A stretch of DNA of 13,929 nucleotides from JAKEGK01 sp036507695 (GCA_036507695.1 DATCIR010000254.1:1-13929), one strand, 5' to 3'; counted from the first letter of the stretch, positions 1 through 7,456 are shown. The notes: a model not told the origin generated them from the sequence alone. Numbers and translations are program-made.

Positions 1-851
1 TCATACGTTAACAATCGCAGCTTGCCGGAACGCGCGGCGGCATACCGCGCTCCGGCCATGCCGCCTGCGGGCCCCGACAGCAACAAATGCGCGGCCTGGT
101 GCGCCGCTTGTTGCGCCTCGATGGTGCCGCCGGAACTTTGCAGCACCGAAACACGGGTATGATATGGCGGCTGGTCCGGAATGCGTTTTGCGACGCCTAA
201 GGACAAGCGTTGCAAGTAATTTTGCATTATCGGTCCCACCGCGGCATTCAGCCAGGTGGCGATACCCCGTTCGTATTCCTTGATTTCCGGCAATACCGCG
301 GATGAGCGCGAAACGAAAATATTGTTATCAATAGCTTCCGCCAAGCGCTTTTCGTATTTATCTTCCAGGTAGGAAAACAATAAATTGATCGCCACCGCCT
401 CGGGTTGCAGCTTTTCAATTTGTTGTCTGAGTTGCTCAAGGTCAGCGGTGGTTAACGGATCAAGCAGTTCGCCGTGCGCGCCGACGCGGCCGCCGGTTTC
501 CAGGCACAACTCGCGGGGAACCGGGGGCGGAATCGGTTGGGGCTGCAGATTATAAAGTTCGCGGCGCGCCTGGCGGCCGAGGGTGAGAATATCGCGCATG
601 CCGCGATTGGTGACATAGAGCGTGCGCACCCCCTTGCCTTCGAGCACGGCGTTGGTGGCGACCGTGGAACCATGCACGATGTACAAATCAGCGTTCAGTG
701 GAGCGTGCAGGCCCAGCTCATCGATACCTTGTAGAATAGCCTGTTCCGGCGCCTGCGGTGTGGAAAGCACTTTATGAATGGTCAGCTGATTATCTTTTAC
801 CAGAACAAAGTCGGTAAACGTTCCTCCGGTATCGATACCCAGCAATATCAT
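1..851 (-). CDS. Hydantoinase/oxoprolinase family protein (HyuA-like), N-terminal part, cut by the window edge
   Basis: The reading frame starts at an ATG at 851 and stays open for 283 codons to the left edge, so the C-terminal half or more is missing (family members are usually about 650-700 residues or longer). The N-terminus carries the phosphate-binding motif DTGGTFTD (residues 7-14), followed by HGSTVATNAVLE (60-71) and SGPAGG (259-264); the frame breaks off at LLTY, where the family's second nucleotide-binding motif normally follows. This matches the Hydant_A_N plus Hydantoinase_A arrangement of ATP-dependent hydantoinases, 5-oxoprolinases and acetone-carboxylase-type subunits. These cytoplasmic enzymes use ATP to open cyclic amides or activate ketones. 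The substrate cannot be told from this fragment, and the usual HyuB partner would lie beyond the left edge. Its ATG overlaps the TGA of the upstream diguanylate cyclase gene (ATGA), implying translational coupling. The family call is firm; the exact activity is open. Confidence 0.9.
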   Translation of the reverse strand, partial: MILLGIDTGGTFTDFVLVKDNQLTIHKVLSTPQAPEQAILQGIDELGLHAPLNADLYIVHGSTVATNAVLEGKGVRTLYVTNRGMRDILTLGRQARRELYNLQPQPIPPPVPRELCLETGGRVGAHGELLDPLTTADLEQLRQQIEKLQPEAVAINLLFSYLEDKYEKRLAEAIDNNIFVSRSSAVLPEIKEYERGIATWLNAAVGPIMQNYLQRLSLGVAKRIPDQPPYHTRVSVLQSSGGTIEAQQAAHQAAHLLLSGPAGGMAGARYAAARSGKLRLLTY

Positions 852-1903
852 TCGGCTAGCGCAACTTGGTTTCTTCCATTGTGTTTGGCATTATAAAGGG
901 CGCGGTCGGCGCGTTCCACCAGGGAATTGACCGCGTCGTCCGTTTGAACCATGGTCACGCCCATGCTGATGGTGACATCCAGCAGTCCTTCCGGCAGGTC
1001 AATGGGCGTTGCGGCGATCCGCGACCGAATCCGTTCGGCGACCATGCGCGCGGTCTGCAAATCGGCGCGGTTTAAAATCAGCAGAAATTCCTCGCCGCCA
1101 TAGCGGCCGACAATATCAAAACCACGCAGGGAATTTTTGATGCGCTTGGCCACTTCTTTCAATACGCCATCCCCCGCCAGGTGGCCATAATTGTCGTTCA
1201 CGCTTTTGAAGTGGTCGATATCCGCCATGATAATGCACAACGGCGTTTCGTCGGCATGCGCCTTGTTGATGGCCTGCTGCAATTCGTTAAACACATGCTC
1301 GTGATTGATCATGCCGGTCAGGGAATCCGTGATGGCGTGTTTTTCCAGATGCGACGCCAGCACCTGCATTCCATCCAGTGATTGTTCGAACGATTTGAGC
1401 TGGTTGATAAAACAGGTGTCGATGGCGAGTGACATATCCAAGGTGGTTATTTTCAGCAAAAACCGGGTGAACGCCTGATAGTCATCGAGGTTATTGCGCA
1501 CGGACGCGGGAAAATTATCAATAATCGTCTGAATCAGCAACTGAAAGGCGCAGATATACAGGCTGATCGGCAAACCCGCGGAACTGTGGGCGACACCCAC
1601 CCGCAAACGATCTTCAAAATAACCCAGGCTGTCAAACCCCATGCCCAGGCTGAGCAAAAATTTGGATTGATTCAAGCGTTCGGATTTAACCAGCTCCGGA
1701 TTATGCAACAGCTGCTTTACTTCGGGAATTTGCAGCAGGCGATTGAAAAACTGGTCCACGATAGCATTGAATTTGGGAACGATTACTTCCTGCTGCAAGC
1801 GGCCGGCGATGGCATGATCTATTTCCGACAAACCAACCAGCACCAGGCGTTCATCCACCCTGGGTTTGTCATAATCAAATTTTTCACAGTACTGCAAATC
1901 CAT
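848..1903 (-). CDS. Globin-coupled sensor diguanylate cyclase
   Basis: This 351-residue cytoplasmic protein has no membrane segment. Residues about 20-170 resemble the protoglobin-type sensor domain, with the stretch VGVAHSSAGLP (102-112) placing a candidate proximal heme ligand at His106. A short linker leads to a GGDEF domain (about 188-349) with DSLTG at 193-197, metal-binding Asp in ADID (227-230) and an intact active site GGEEF at 269-273. RGFD at 260-263 lies five residues before GGEEF and fits the RxxD product-inhibition site. The predicted activity is synthesis of c-di-GMP from two GTP, controlled by a heme ligand such as O2, NO or CO, as in E. coli DosC. Unlike DosC it lacks a separate middle domain. 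By eye the position of the DosC distal Tyr is Phe (Phe53). The start is fixed by a TAG codon immediately upstream; no good Shine-Dalgarno is visible. Its TGA overlaps the next gene's ATG. Confidence 0.9.
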   Translation of the reverse strand: MDLQYCEKFDYDKPRVDERLVLVGLSEIDHAIAGRLQQEVIVPKFNAIVDQFFNRLLQIPEVKQLLHNPELVKSERLNQSKFLLSLGMGFDSLGYFEDRLRVGVAHSSAGLPISLYICAFQLLIQTIIDNFPASVRNNLDDYQAFTRFLLKITTLDMSLAIDTCFINQLKSFEQSLDGMQVLASHLEKHAITDSLTGMINHEHVFNELQQAINKAHADETPLCIIMADIDHFKSVNDNYGHLAGDGVLKEVAKRIKNSLRGFDIVGRYGGEEFLLILNRADLQTARMVAERIRSRIAATPIDLPEGLLDVTISMGVTMVQTDDAVNSLVERADRALYNAKHNGRNQVALAE

Positions 1904-1915
1904 CTACTATTAGTC

Positions 1916-1937
1916 CATTCGCCCTGCATTCGCCCTG
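1916..1937 (-). repeat. Perfect 11-bp tandem duplication upstream of the diguanylate cyclase
   Basis: Two adjacent perfect copies of CATTCGCCCTG (plus strand) occupy 1916-1926 and 1927-1937. They sit 13 bases before the start codon of the globin-coupled cyclase, so they lie in its 5' leader or promoter. They could be a slippage duplication or a repeated binding site; the sequence does not decide between these. Confidence 0.75.
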
Positions 1938-1953
1938 AACACCGCTGAAACAG

Positions 1954-1983
1954 TTGTGAATGCCAAGGACAATTGCATATACT
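1954..1983 (+). promoter_or_regulatory. Candidate sigma-70 promoter for the ABC/GldG/mutM operon
   Basis: TTGTGA at 1954-1959 is followed after 18 bases by TATACT at 1978-1983, a fair match to sigma-70 -35 and -10 boxes. It faces the ABC operon and would give a leader of about 170 bases before the ATG at 2160. No better pair was found by eye in the 256-base divergent intergenic region. Confidence 0.4.
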
Positions 1984-2021
1984 TTACCCGCGTCAGCCGG
2001 GCCATCAACAGTCTATTTGCC

Positions 2022-2036
2022 AGGCGCGGGGCGCCT
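2022..2036 (+). promoter_or_regulatory. GC-rich hairpin in the leader of the ABC operon
   Basis: AGGCGC and GCGCCT form a perfect 6-bp stem around GGG, followed by CTTTC. It sits downstream of the candidate promoter and 124 bases before the first start codon. The short loop and broken T run make it a poor terminator, but it could act as a leader structure or a palindromic protein site. Confidence 0.35.
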
Positions 2037-2159
2037 CTTTCAAGCATAGAGTAAACCGGCTGATCTGCTGAGAATTTGTTCAGATAACTGAGAACTCACA
2101 GCGCTTAAACATACCGATTTATTCACTACTGAAGTATTAACTAACGTATAGCAAAAACC

Positions 2160-3131
2160 ATGCAAAACGACCCATTTGTGCAAGTGAAAGAGGTTTCGCG
2201 CTTTTACGGCACAAGCTGCGCGGTGGATCACATCAGCTTCACGGTAAAACAGGGTGAAGTATTGGGATTTCTGGGGCCCAATGGTGCCGGAAAATCCACC
2301 ACCATGCTCATGCTCACCGGCAACCTCGCGCCCTCGGAAGGTGAAATCAGCATCAATGGCGTCGATTTGCTGGAAAATCCCCGGCAGGCGAAAGCGAGTC
2401 TCGGCTTTCTGCCCGAACAACCGCCCTTGTATCGCGACATGACGGTCGATGAATATTTGCGCTTTTGCGCGCAACTGCATCGAATTGAGCGCGGGAAAAT
2501 CAACGCGGCGGTCGATGCGGTCAAACAACGCTGCGGTTTAACCGAAGTGGGACAACGCCTGATCGGCAATTTGTCCAAAGGTTATCAACAACGCGCCGGT
2601 ATCGCGCAAGCCATTATTCACTCCCCGGCCGTGGTGATCCTGGATGAGCCCACGGTTGGCCTGGATCCGATTCAAATCCGCGAAATCCGGCAATTGATCC
2701 GTGAACTGGGTGGTGAACACAGTGTGATTTTGTCCTCACACATTTTGCCGGAAATACAGGCGACCTGCGACCGCGTGCAAATCATCCATGAAGGCAAACT
2801 GGTGCTGAGCGACACCATCGCCGGCTTAAATCATTACATGCACGAGTCCTGCGTGATGATTATGTTGCAGCAGCCGCCGCCGTTGTCAGAATTGGAAAAA
2901 TTCCCGGGGGTCACCGCCGTTGAAGCCTTGGATGAACGCCGGTTTAAACTTTATCATGAGCCCGGCCAGAGTCCGGCGGAGTCCCTGGCGGAAATGGCGG
3001 TGCAAAACCGCTGGCGGTTGACGGAGTTGACGCCGGAAAAACGCAGCCTGGAACAAATTTTTGTCGACATCACCACCACCGAAAAAACCGCCGATGCACC
3101 CGGCAATGGCGCCGCGGAGCAAGCGGCATGA
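2160..3131 (+). CDS. ABC transporter ATP-binding protein, GldA/NatA-like
   Basis: This 323-residue cytoplasmic ATPase is the motor of the membrane complex encoded by the next genes. All nucleotide-binding motifs are intact: Walker A GPNGAGKST (39-47), Q-loop Gln87 in LPEQPP, signature LSKGY (138-142), Walker B VVILDEP (158-164) with catalytic Glu163, and the H-loop His194 in SSH. The region after about residue 225 is the divergent C-terminal tail typical of ATPases paired with ABC-2 permeases, ending in an Ala- and Thr-rich stretch. The start is fixed by an in-frame TAA a few codons upstream; there is no clear Shine-Dalgarno. Its stop overlaps the permease start (ATGA at 3128-3131), so the two are translationally coupled. 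The closest known systems by layout are the gliding-motility GldA and the related ATPases found with GldG-like proteins. The substrate is unknown. Confidence 0.93.
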   Translation: MQNDPFVQVKEVSRFYGTSCAVDHISFTVKQGEVLGFLGPNGAGKSTTMLMLTGNLAPSEGEISINGVDLLENPRQAKASLGFLPEQPPLYRDMTVDEYLRFCAQLHRIERGKINAAVDAVKQRCGLTEVGQRLIGNLSKGYQQRAGIAQAIIHSPAVVILDEPTVGLDPIQIREIRQLIRELGGEHSVILSSHILPEIQATCDRVQIIHEGKLVLSDTIAGLNHYMHESCVMIMLQQPPPLSELEKFPGVTAVEALDERRFKLYHEPGQSPAESLAEMAVQNRWRLTELTPEKRSLEQIFVDITTTEKTADAPGNGAAEQAA

Positions 3132-3877
3132 TAATGACGATAGCCGCCAGGGAACTTAAGGCCTTGTTTCTATCACCCATGGCGTGGGCGATACTCGCGG
3201 TGGTACAAGCCATCGTGGCGTATTTTTTTCTGATTTACCTGGATTATTTTGTCTCGCTGCAACCGCAGCTGGCGCTCCTGCCCAATGCCCCCGGCATTAC
3301 CAGTATTGTGATCAGCCCGCTCTATGCCACCGTGGCCATTGTCCTGCTATTGGTAGCGCCGTTATTAACCATGCGCTTGATCAGCGAGGAACGCCGCAAC
3401 CGGACGCTTCCGTTATTAATGAGCGCGCCGGTTTCGGTGAGCGAAATTATACTGGGCAAGTTTGCCGGTATTGTGAGTTTTCTGTTGGTGCTGCTGCTGT
3501 TAACCAGCCTGATGCCCTTGTCGTTGCTGGGCAGCGGCAAACTCGATTTTGGATTGCTGCTATCGGGCCTCGTGGGCACATTTCTGGTGTTATGCAGCTT
3601 CGCGGCCGCCGGTCTTTATATCTCGACTCTCACTGCACAGCCTACCGTCGCGGCGGTGGGAACCTTCGGCCTGCTGCTGCTGTTGTGGATCCTGGATATC
3701 GCGGGTAATACCGGTGATGCCAATGGGGTGCTGTCCTATCTCTCCATGCTGAATCACAATCAAGCGTTGTTGCGGGGAATCTTCAGCTCAGCCGATGTGA
3801 TTTATTATTTATTGTTTATCACGGTATTCCTGGTGTTAAGCGTCCGCCGGCTGGACGCGGAACGATTGCAGCGCTAA
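3128..3877 (+). CDS. ABC-2 type permease, GldF/NosY-like
   Basis: This 249-residue inner-membrane protein has about six hydrophobic spans, at roughly residues 19-40, 58-82, 107-134, 141-166, 174-193 and 223-240. Between spans two and three lies SEERRNRTLPLLMSAPVS (86-103), the cytoplasmic coupling segment characteristic of ABC-2 permeases of the GldF/NosY kind. It should dimerise and pair with the ATPase encoded just upstream, with which it shares an ATGA overlap. A second ATG two codons downstream (3134) is an alternative start, but the overlap favours 3128. Such permeases do not always transport a small molecule: GldF acts in a motility and surface complex and NosY in copper-site assembly. 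The partners here, a GldG-like protein and a DUF4340 protein, point to an envelope-associated role that cannot be specified from sequence. Confidence 0.92.
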   Translation: MIMTIAARELKALFLSPMAWAILAVVQAIVAYFFLIYLDYFVSLQPQLALLPNAPGITSIVISPLYATVAIVLLLVAPLLTMRLISEERRNRTLPLLMSAPVSVSEIILGKFAGIVSFLLVLLLLTSLMPLSLLGSGKLDFGLLLSGLVGTFLVLCSFAAAGLYISTLTAQPTVAAVGTFGLLLLLWILDIAGNTGDANGVLSYLSMLNHNQALLRGIFSSADVIYYLLFITVFLVLSVRRLDAERLQR

Positions 3878-3903
3878 TGGATGAGTTGAGTTATCGCCTT
3901 TAA
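3877..3903 (+). other. Eight-codon mini-ORF bridging the permease and GldG-like genes
   Basis: The permease stop TAA overlaps an ATG (TAATG at 3875-3879) that opens an eight-codon frame reading MDELSYRL and ending in TAA at 3901-3903, only three bases before the next gene's ATG. The GldG-like gene has no good Shine-Dalgarno of its own. Ribosomes could therefore be handed on by termination and restart. This may equally be chance. Confidence 0.25.
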
Positions 3904-3906
3904 ACC

Positions 3907-5283
3907 ATGAAAATTTCACCCAAACTGGCTTTCCGGCTGCGCCTGCATCAATCCTTGTTCACGGTGTTATTGCTGAGTGTGACTGGCCTGGCGGCGTTTG
4001 TCAGCGCTCGCTATGATTTTGAAACCGACTGGACCATGAACCAGCGCAATACGCTGTCGCAAGCCAGCCGGGTTCTGCTGCAATCACTGGAAAAATCTCC
4101 AACGTTCACCGTGTACGCCACCGACGACGACCAGATTCGCAGGCCCATTGATGAAATGCTGCGGCGTTATCAACGCGCTCAACCCGCTATTAAAATTCAG
4201 TTTGTCAATCCAGAGCTGGAGCCGGATTTGGCGCGCGAACTGGGGATTAGGGCCAATGGTGAAGTCATTGTCGAGCTAAACGGCCGTCAGGAGCAGATTA
4301 CACAACCCACCGAACAGAACATTACCAATGCCATCCAACGCATCGCGCGCAATGACGACCGCTGGCTGTTGTTTGTGGAGGGACATGGCGAACGCAAACC
4401 GGACGGCATCGCCAATCATGACCTGGGGGAATGGGGCAACCAGTTAAAAGCCAAAGGCATCCGGTTGCGCGGTTTAAATCTCACGGATACTCCGGTCGTA
4501 CCGCGGAATACCGCGGCCCTGGTGATCGCCAGTCCACAGCTCGATTATCTTCCCGGTGAAGTTAGCGCGATACGGCAATACATCAACGAAGGCGGCAATC
4601 TGTTATGGACGGTGGAACCCGGCAACTTATATCAGTTGCAGGCCATCGCGGAGTTTCTTAACCTGGAATTTCAATCCGGCATTATCGTAGATCCCAACAC
4701 GCAACTGCTCGGTATTGATGACCCGCGGTTCGCCATAGTGTCGCAGTATTCGCAACACCCTGTTACCCGCGATTTTTCGGCGATGACGCTGTACCCCAAG
4801 GCCAGGGGAATCCAAATAAAATCATCGGATCCGTGGCGGCATTCCGTAATCCTGCAAACCCTGCCCCGCAGCTGGTCCGAAACCGGCGGACTGACAGGAC
4901 AAATTGAATTTGACGCCGCGAGCGACCTGCCGGGTCCACTCAGCATCGGTATAGCAATAACCCGGGACATCCAAGTCTCATCCGATACGGATAGCGCGGC
5001 CTCAAATAACAAACAACAACGCATCCTGGTGCTGGGTGATGGCGACTTCCTTTCGAACACCTATTTAGGCAACGCGGGCAATCTAAGGCTGGGATTGAAT
5101 ATGGTGAACTGGCTGTCCCATGACGACCGCTTTATTGCCATACCGGCGACGACCGCCCCCGATGTCAATATAGAATTGACGCCTGCCGCCAAGGCTGCAA
5201 TCGCGTTGGGATTTCTCATCGTGTTTCCCTTGCTCTTGGGTGGAACAGGAACGCTCATCTGGCTGAAACGGCGCAGGCGTTAA
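3907..5283 (+). CDS. GldG family ABC auxiliary protein
   Basis: This 458-residue protein has an N-terminal membrane anchor (about 17-35), a large periplasmic domain and a C-terminal span (about 430-453) ending in a cytoplasmic RRRR. It matches the family of uncharacterised ABC auxiliary proteins related to GldG. Supporting motifs are LFVEGHGERKP (155-165), GNLLWTVEPG (230-239), GDGDF (377-381) and NMVNWL (398-403), the last two being the conserved C-terminal block of the domain. By family knowledge the protein works with the ATPase and permease upstream. In Bacteroidetes GldA/F/G are needed for gliding, but homologous clusters in non-gliding proteobacteria have no agreed function. It lies 29 bases after the permease and only four bases before the DUF4340 gene. 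It has no signal peptidase site; the first span is probably an uncleaved anchor. Confidence 0.9.
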   Translation: MKISPKLAFRLRLHQSLFTVLLLSVTGLAAFVSARYDFETDWTMNQRNTLSQASRVLLQSLEKSPTFTVYATDDDQIRRPIDEMLRRYQRAQPAIKIQFVNPELEPDLARELGIRANGEVIVELNGRQEQITQPTEQNITNAIQRIARNDDRWLLFVEGHGERKPDGIANHDLGEWGNQLKAKGIRLRGLNLTDTPVVPRNTAALVIASPQLDYLPGEVSAIRQYINEGGNLLWTVEPGNLYQLQAIAEFLNLEFQSGIIVDPNTQLLGIDDPRFAIVSQYSQHPVTRDFSAMTLYPKARGIQIKSSDPWRHSVILQTLPRSWSETGGLTGQIEFDAASDLPGPLSIGIAITRDIQVSSDTDSAASNNKQQRILVLGDGDFLSNTYLGNAGNLRLGLNMVNWLSHDDRFIAIPATTAPDVNIELTPAAKAAIALGFLIVFPLLLGGTGTLIWLKRRRR

Positions 5284-5287
5284 CTAA

Positions 5288-6220
5288 ATGACAAAGCCAT
5301 TTATTACCAATCTTGTACTGTTGTTGCTGGCCGCCAGCCTGGCGCTGGTTATTTGGTTGCAACCCTTTTCCAGCCCGCCGCCGAAACCCGTGCTGTTAAC
5401 CGGGGTTGATCCCAACAGCATTAGCGCCATTCGCTTGACCAGCGGCAGGGAATTGCTGTTCGCACTGGAGAAACGCAGCCTGGCTGGGGCAAGCACCTGG
5501 TATTTGTCAGATCCCGCGGTAATGCCGGCCAATTCCGACAAAGTCAAGCAATTACTTGAGCTGTTGAGTACTGACAGCGTGCGGCAATATGAGATAAAAT
5601 TAGAAAATCTGGCCAAGCTGGGACTGAATCCGCCAGGCTGGGAAATCGCGCTGGACGAAACCGTTATCCAATTTGGAAAAACCGAACCCATTGAACAACG
5701 GCGCTATGTACGGGTTGGCACTCTTGACGGAAGCACTACCGGCACTAGCGCCGGAACCCTGGTTGAAGCGACAGCCGGAAATACCGTGCATTTAATCAAT
5801 GACCGTTTCAGTCAATACAATTTCGGGTCACCTTACATGCTTGCAAATCTGGATATATTACCCGTCGACAAATCGGTAACCGAAGTGCATTTACCGGATA
5901 AAGTCGTCAAAAGAGTCGATGGCCAATGGCAATCAACTCCCTCCGATGAGGCGATCTCCCAGAGTACATTTAATGAATTCATTGATGAATGGCGTTACGC
6001 GCAAGCGCTGCGCGTTACCTTGGCCGATAAACACGCTTCGGACAAAAACGCCAAGCCCGTCACCATTTATCTCGAAAAAGCCGAGCAGCCGGTCCACCTT
6101 ACCGTGGAGTCCACCGGCCAGGACTTTATCATCACCAACAAGGACTGGGGAGTGCGTTATTACCTAGCCAACAATACCGGTAAACGCCTGTTGCAGATCG
6201 CCCCGCCAACCATCGAATAA
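5288..6220 (+). CDS. DUF4340 domain-containing membrane-anchored protein
   Basis: This 310-residue protein has one N-terminal hydrophobic segment (about 7-25) with a short positive N-terminus, and is otherwise soluble, predicted to face the periplasm. Its beta-rich body fits the DUF4340 family that habitually follows GldG-like genes: an opening LLTGVDPNSISAIRLT segment (36-51), a LSTDSV segment (93-98), and WYLSDPAV (71-78). No catalytic motif is recognisable and no lipobox Cys is present. It starts four bases after the GldG-like gene, so it is almost certainly made with it. Co-occurrence suggests a structural or substrate-handling subunit of the same envelope complex. The family call rests mostly on context and on the characteristic N-terminal anchor pattern; its function is unknown. 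Confidence 0.8.
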   Translation: MTKPFITNLVLLLLAASLALVIWLQPFSSPPPKPVLLTGVDPNSISAIRLTSGRELLFALEKRSLAGASTWYLSDPAVMPANSDKVKQLLELLSTDSVRQYEIKLENLAKLGLNPPGWEIALDETVIQFGKTEPIEQRRYVRVGTLDGSTTGTSAGTLVEATAGNTVHLINDRFSQYNFGSPYMLANLDILPVDKSVTEVHLPDKVVKRVDGQWQSTPSDEAISQSTFNEFIDEWRYAQALRVTLADKHASDKNAKPVTIYLEKAEQPVHLTVESTGQDFIITNKDWGVRYYLANNTGKRLLQIAPPTIE

Positions 6221-6258
6221 CTTTCGCCAGCCGGAATATTTTTTTATTTCCAACCCCT

Positions 6259-7074
6259 ATGCCAGAATTGCCAGAGGTTGAAACCACGCGCCGTGGCATA
6301 GCTCCGCTCATTACCCATCGTTGCGTCACGGATGTAATAGTCCGGCAATTCAATTTGCGCTGGCCGATTCCGGCTGATTTGCGCGGCGCATTAACCGGGC
6401 AGACTATCACCGGCATTCAGCGGCGCGGCAAATATTTGCTACTCTCCACGTCAACCGGCACCTTGCTGATTCACCTGGGCATGTCGGGCAGTTTGCGCGT
6501 GCTGCCGGCAAGCGTGCCCGCCGGGAAACACGATCACGTTGATATCGTTTTCGATAACCATAGTGTATTGCGCTTGCGTGATCCGCGGCGTTTTGGCGCC
6601 GTGTTGTGGCTTCAGGACGACCCATTGCGGCACAAATTACTCAACAAGCTGGGTGTAGAACCCTTGGCGAAGGAATTATCGGCGGCGTATTTGTTTGGCG
6701 CGGCGCGCCGGCGCAAAGTGGCCATCAAGACGTTCATCATGGATAGTCATATCGTGGTTGGCGTGGGTAATATCTATGCCAACGAAGCTCTGTTTCTGGC
6801 GGGCATCCGGCCGACTCTTGCCGCGAACCGTGTCAACCGGCCGCGTATGGAATCACTGGTCCTTGCCATCAAGCAGGTTTTGAAACGCGCCATTCGCAGC
6901 GGCGGAACAACCTTACGGGACTTTACCCGTGGGGATGGACGGCCCGGGTATTTTCAGCAACAACTGAATGTTTATGGCCGGGCCGGGGAGGCGTGTAAGC
7001 AATGCGGCGCGCCGATTAAACTCATCCGGCAAGCACAACGCGCCACTTATTATTGCAGTCATTGCCAGAAATAA
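6259..7074 (+). CDS. mutM: Formamidopyrimidine-DNA glycosylase (Fpg/MutM)
   Basis: This 271-residue base-excision repair enzyme removes 8-oxoguanine and formamidopyrimidines from DNA and cuts the strand by beta/delta elimination. The N-terminus MPELPEVETTRRG is diagnostic: after Met removal Pro2 is the Schiff-base nucleophile and Glu3 the acid. Lys58 in RRGKYL is the conserved catalytic lysine. HLGMSG (72-77) and DPRRFG (108-113) hold the Met, Arg and Phe that fill the space left by the flipped base, and VGNIYANE (169-176) binds DNA. The C-terminal zinc finger is complete (Cys246, Cys249, Cys266, Cys269). Length is normal for the family. It follows the DUF4340 gene by 38 bases with no terminator between, so it probably shares the ABC transcript, although no functional link is known. 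The strong terminator at 7088-7118 ends the unit. There is no obvious Shine-Dalgarno. Confidence 0.98.
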   Translation: MPELPEVETTRRGIAPLITHRCVTDVIVRQFNLRWPIPADLRGALTGQTITGIQRRGKYLLLSTSTGTLLIHLGMSGSLRVLPASVPAGKHDHVDIVFDNHSVLRLRDPRRFGAVLWLQDDPLRHKLLNKLGVEPLAKELSAAYLFGAARRRKVAIKTFIMDSHIVVGVGNIYANEALFLAGIRPTLAANRVNRPRMESLVLAIKQVLKRAIRSGGTTLRDFTRGDGRPGYFQQQLNVYGRAGEACKQCGAPIKLIRQAQRATYYCSHCQK

Positions 7075-7087
7075 ACGTGTTCCAAAT

Positions 7088-7118
7088 AAAAACCCCGCAC
7101 ACTGGTTGCGGGGTTTTT
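7088..7118 (+). terminator. Strong bidirectional Rho-independent terminator after mutM
   Basis: A perfect 12-bp stem (AAAAACCCCGCA at 7088-7099 pairing with TGCGGGGTTTTT at 7107-7118) encloses a 7-base loop. Read on the plus strand it ends the mutM operon in T5; read on the minus strand it also ends in T5 and can terminate the cold-shock gene arriving from the other side. Confidence 0.93.
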
Positions 7119-7157
7119 ATGCTTCTTACGTATCATTGTAAGCAGCGCGTCAAAGTA

Positions 7158-7367
7158 TTATGTCGATAATGGCGCTACGTTTTTTGCCGACCATCCTTTT
7201 GGACCAGGAACCGCTTCGTAAGTAACACTTTGACCCTCCTCAAGAGTCTTGAAACCGGAACCGGATATCGCGGAATAGTGGACAAAAACATCTTCGCTGC
7301 CGTCCTGAGGCGCTATGAATCCAAATCCCTTTGCTTCGTTAAACCATTTGACTTTACCTTCGGCCAT
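7158..7367 (-). CDS. Cold-shock protein (CspA family)
   Basis: This 69-residue single cold-shock domain is a small five-stranded beta-barrel that binds single-stranded RNA and DNA and melts mRNA structure. Both nucleic-acid binding motifs are intact: RNP1 KGFGFI (13-18) and RNP2 VFVHYS (27-32). The opening MAEGKVKWFN and the closing WSAKNVAPL are typical of gammaproteobacterial Csp proteins, and the length is normal. GGGGGT seven bases before the ATG is a plausible Shine-Dalgarno. It converges on mutM and shares its terminator. The long upstream region with a two-part hairpin (7457-7492) resembles the structured leaders that thermoregulate cspA-type genes. Which paralogue it is, and whether it is really cold-induced, cannot be read from sequence. 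Confidence 0.96.
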   Translation of the reverse strand: MAEGKVKWFNEAKGFGFIAPQDGSEDVFVHYSAISGSGFKTLEEGQSVTYEAVPGPKGWSAKNVAPLST

Positions 7368-7456
7368 GGAATTTACCCCCGATTTAATGCTATTTTCTTT
7401 GTTTAAGCTTGGTGTTTTGCAGGTTTGCGGCTATGCATTTCCAACTTAGGTACTTG

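Noticed and set aside
474..734. Plus-strand open frame opposite the hydantoinase gene
   Set aside because: The minus-strand frame carries diagnostic family motifs throughout the same bases.
2022..2040. Hairpin before the ABC operon as a Rho-independent terminator
   Set aside because: It has a three-base loop, only a short interrupted T run, and no upstream gene on that strand.
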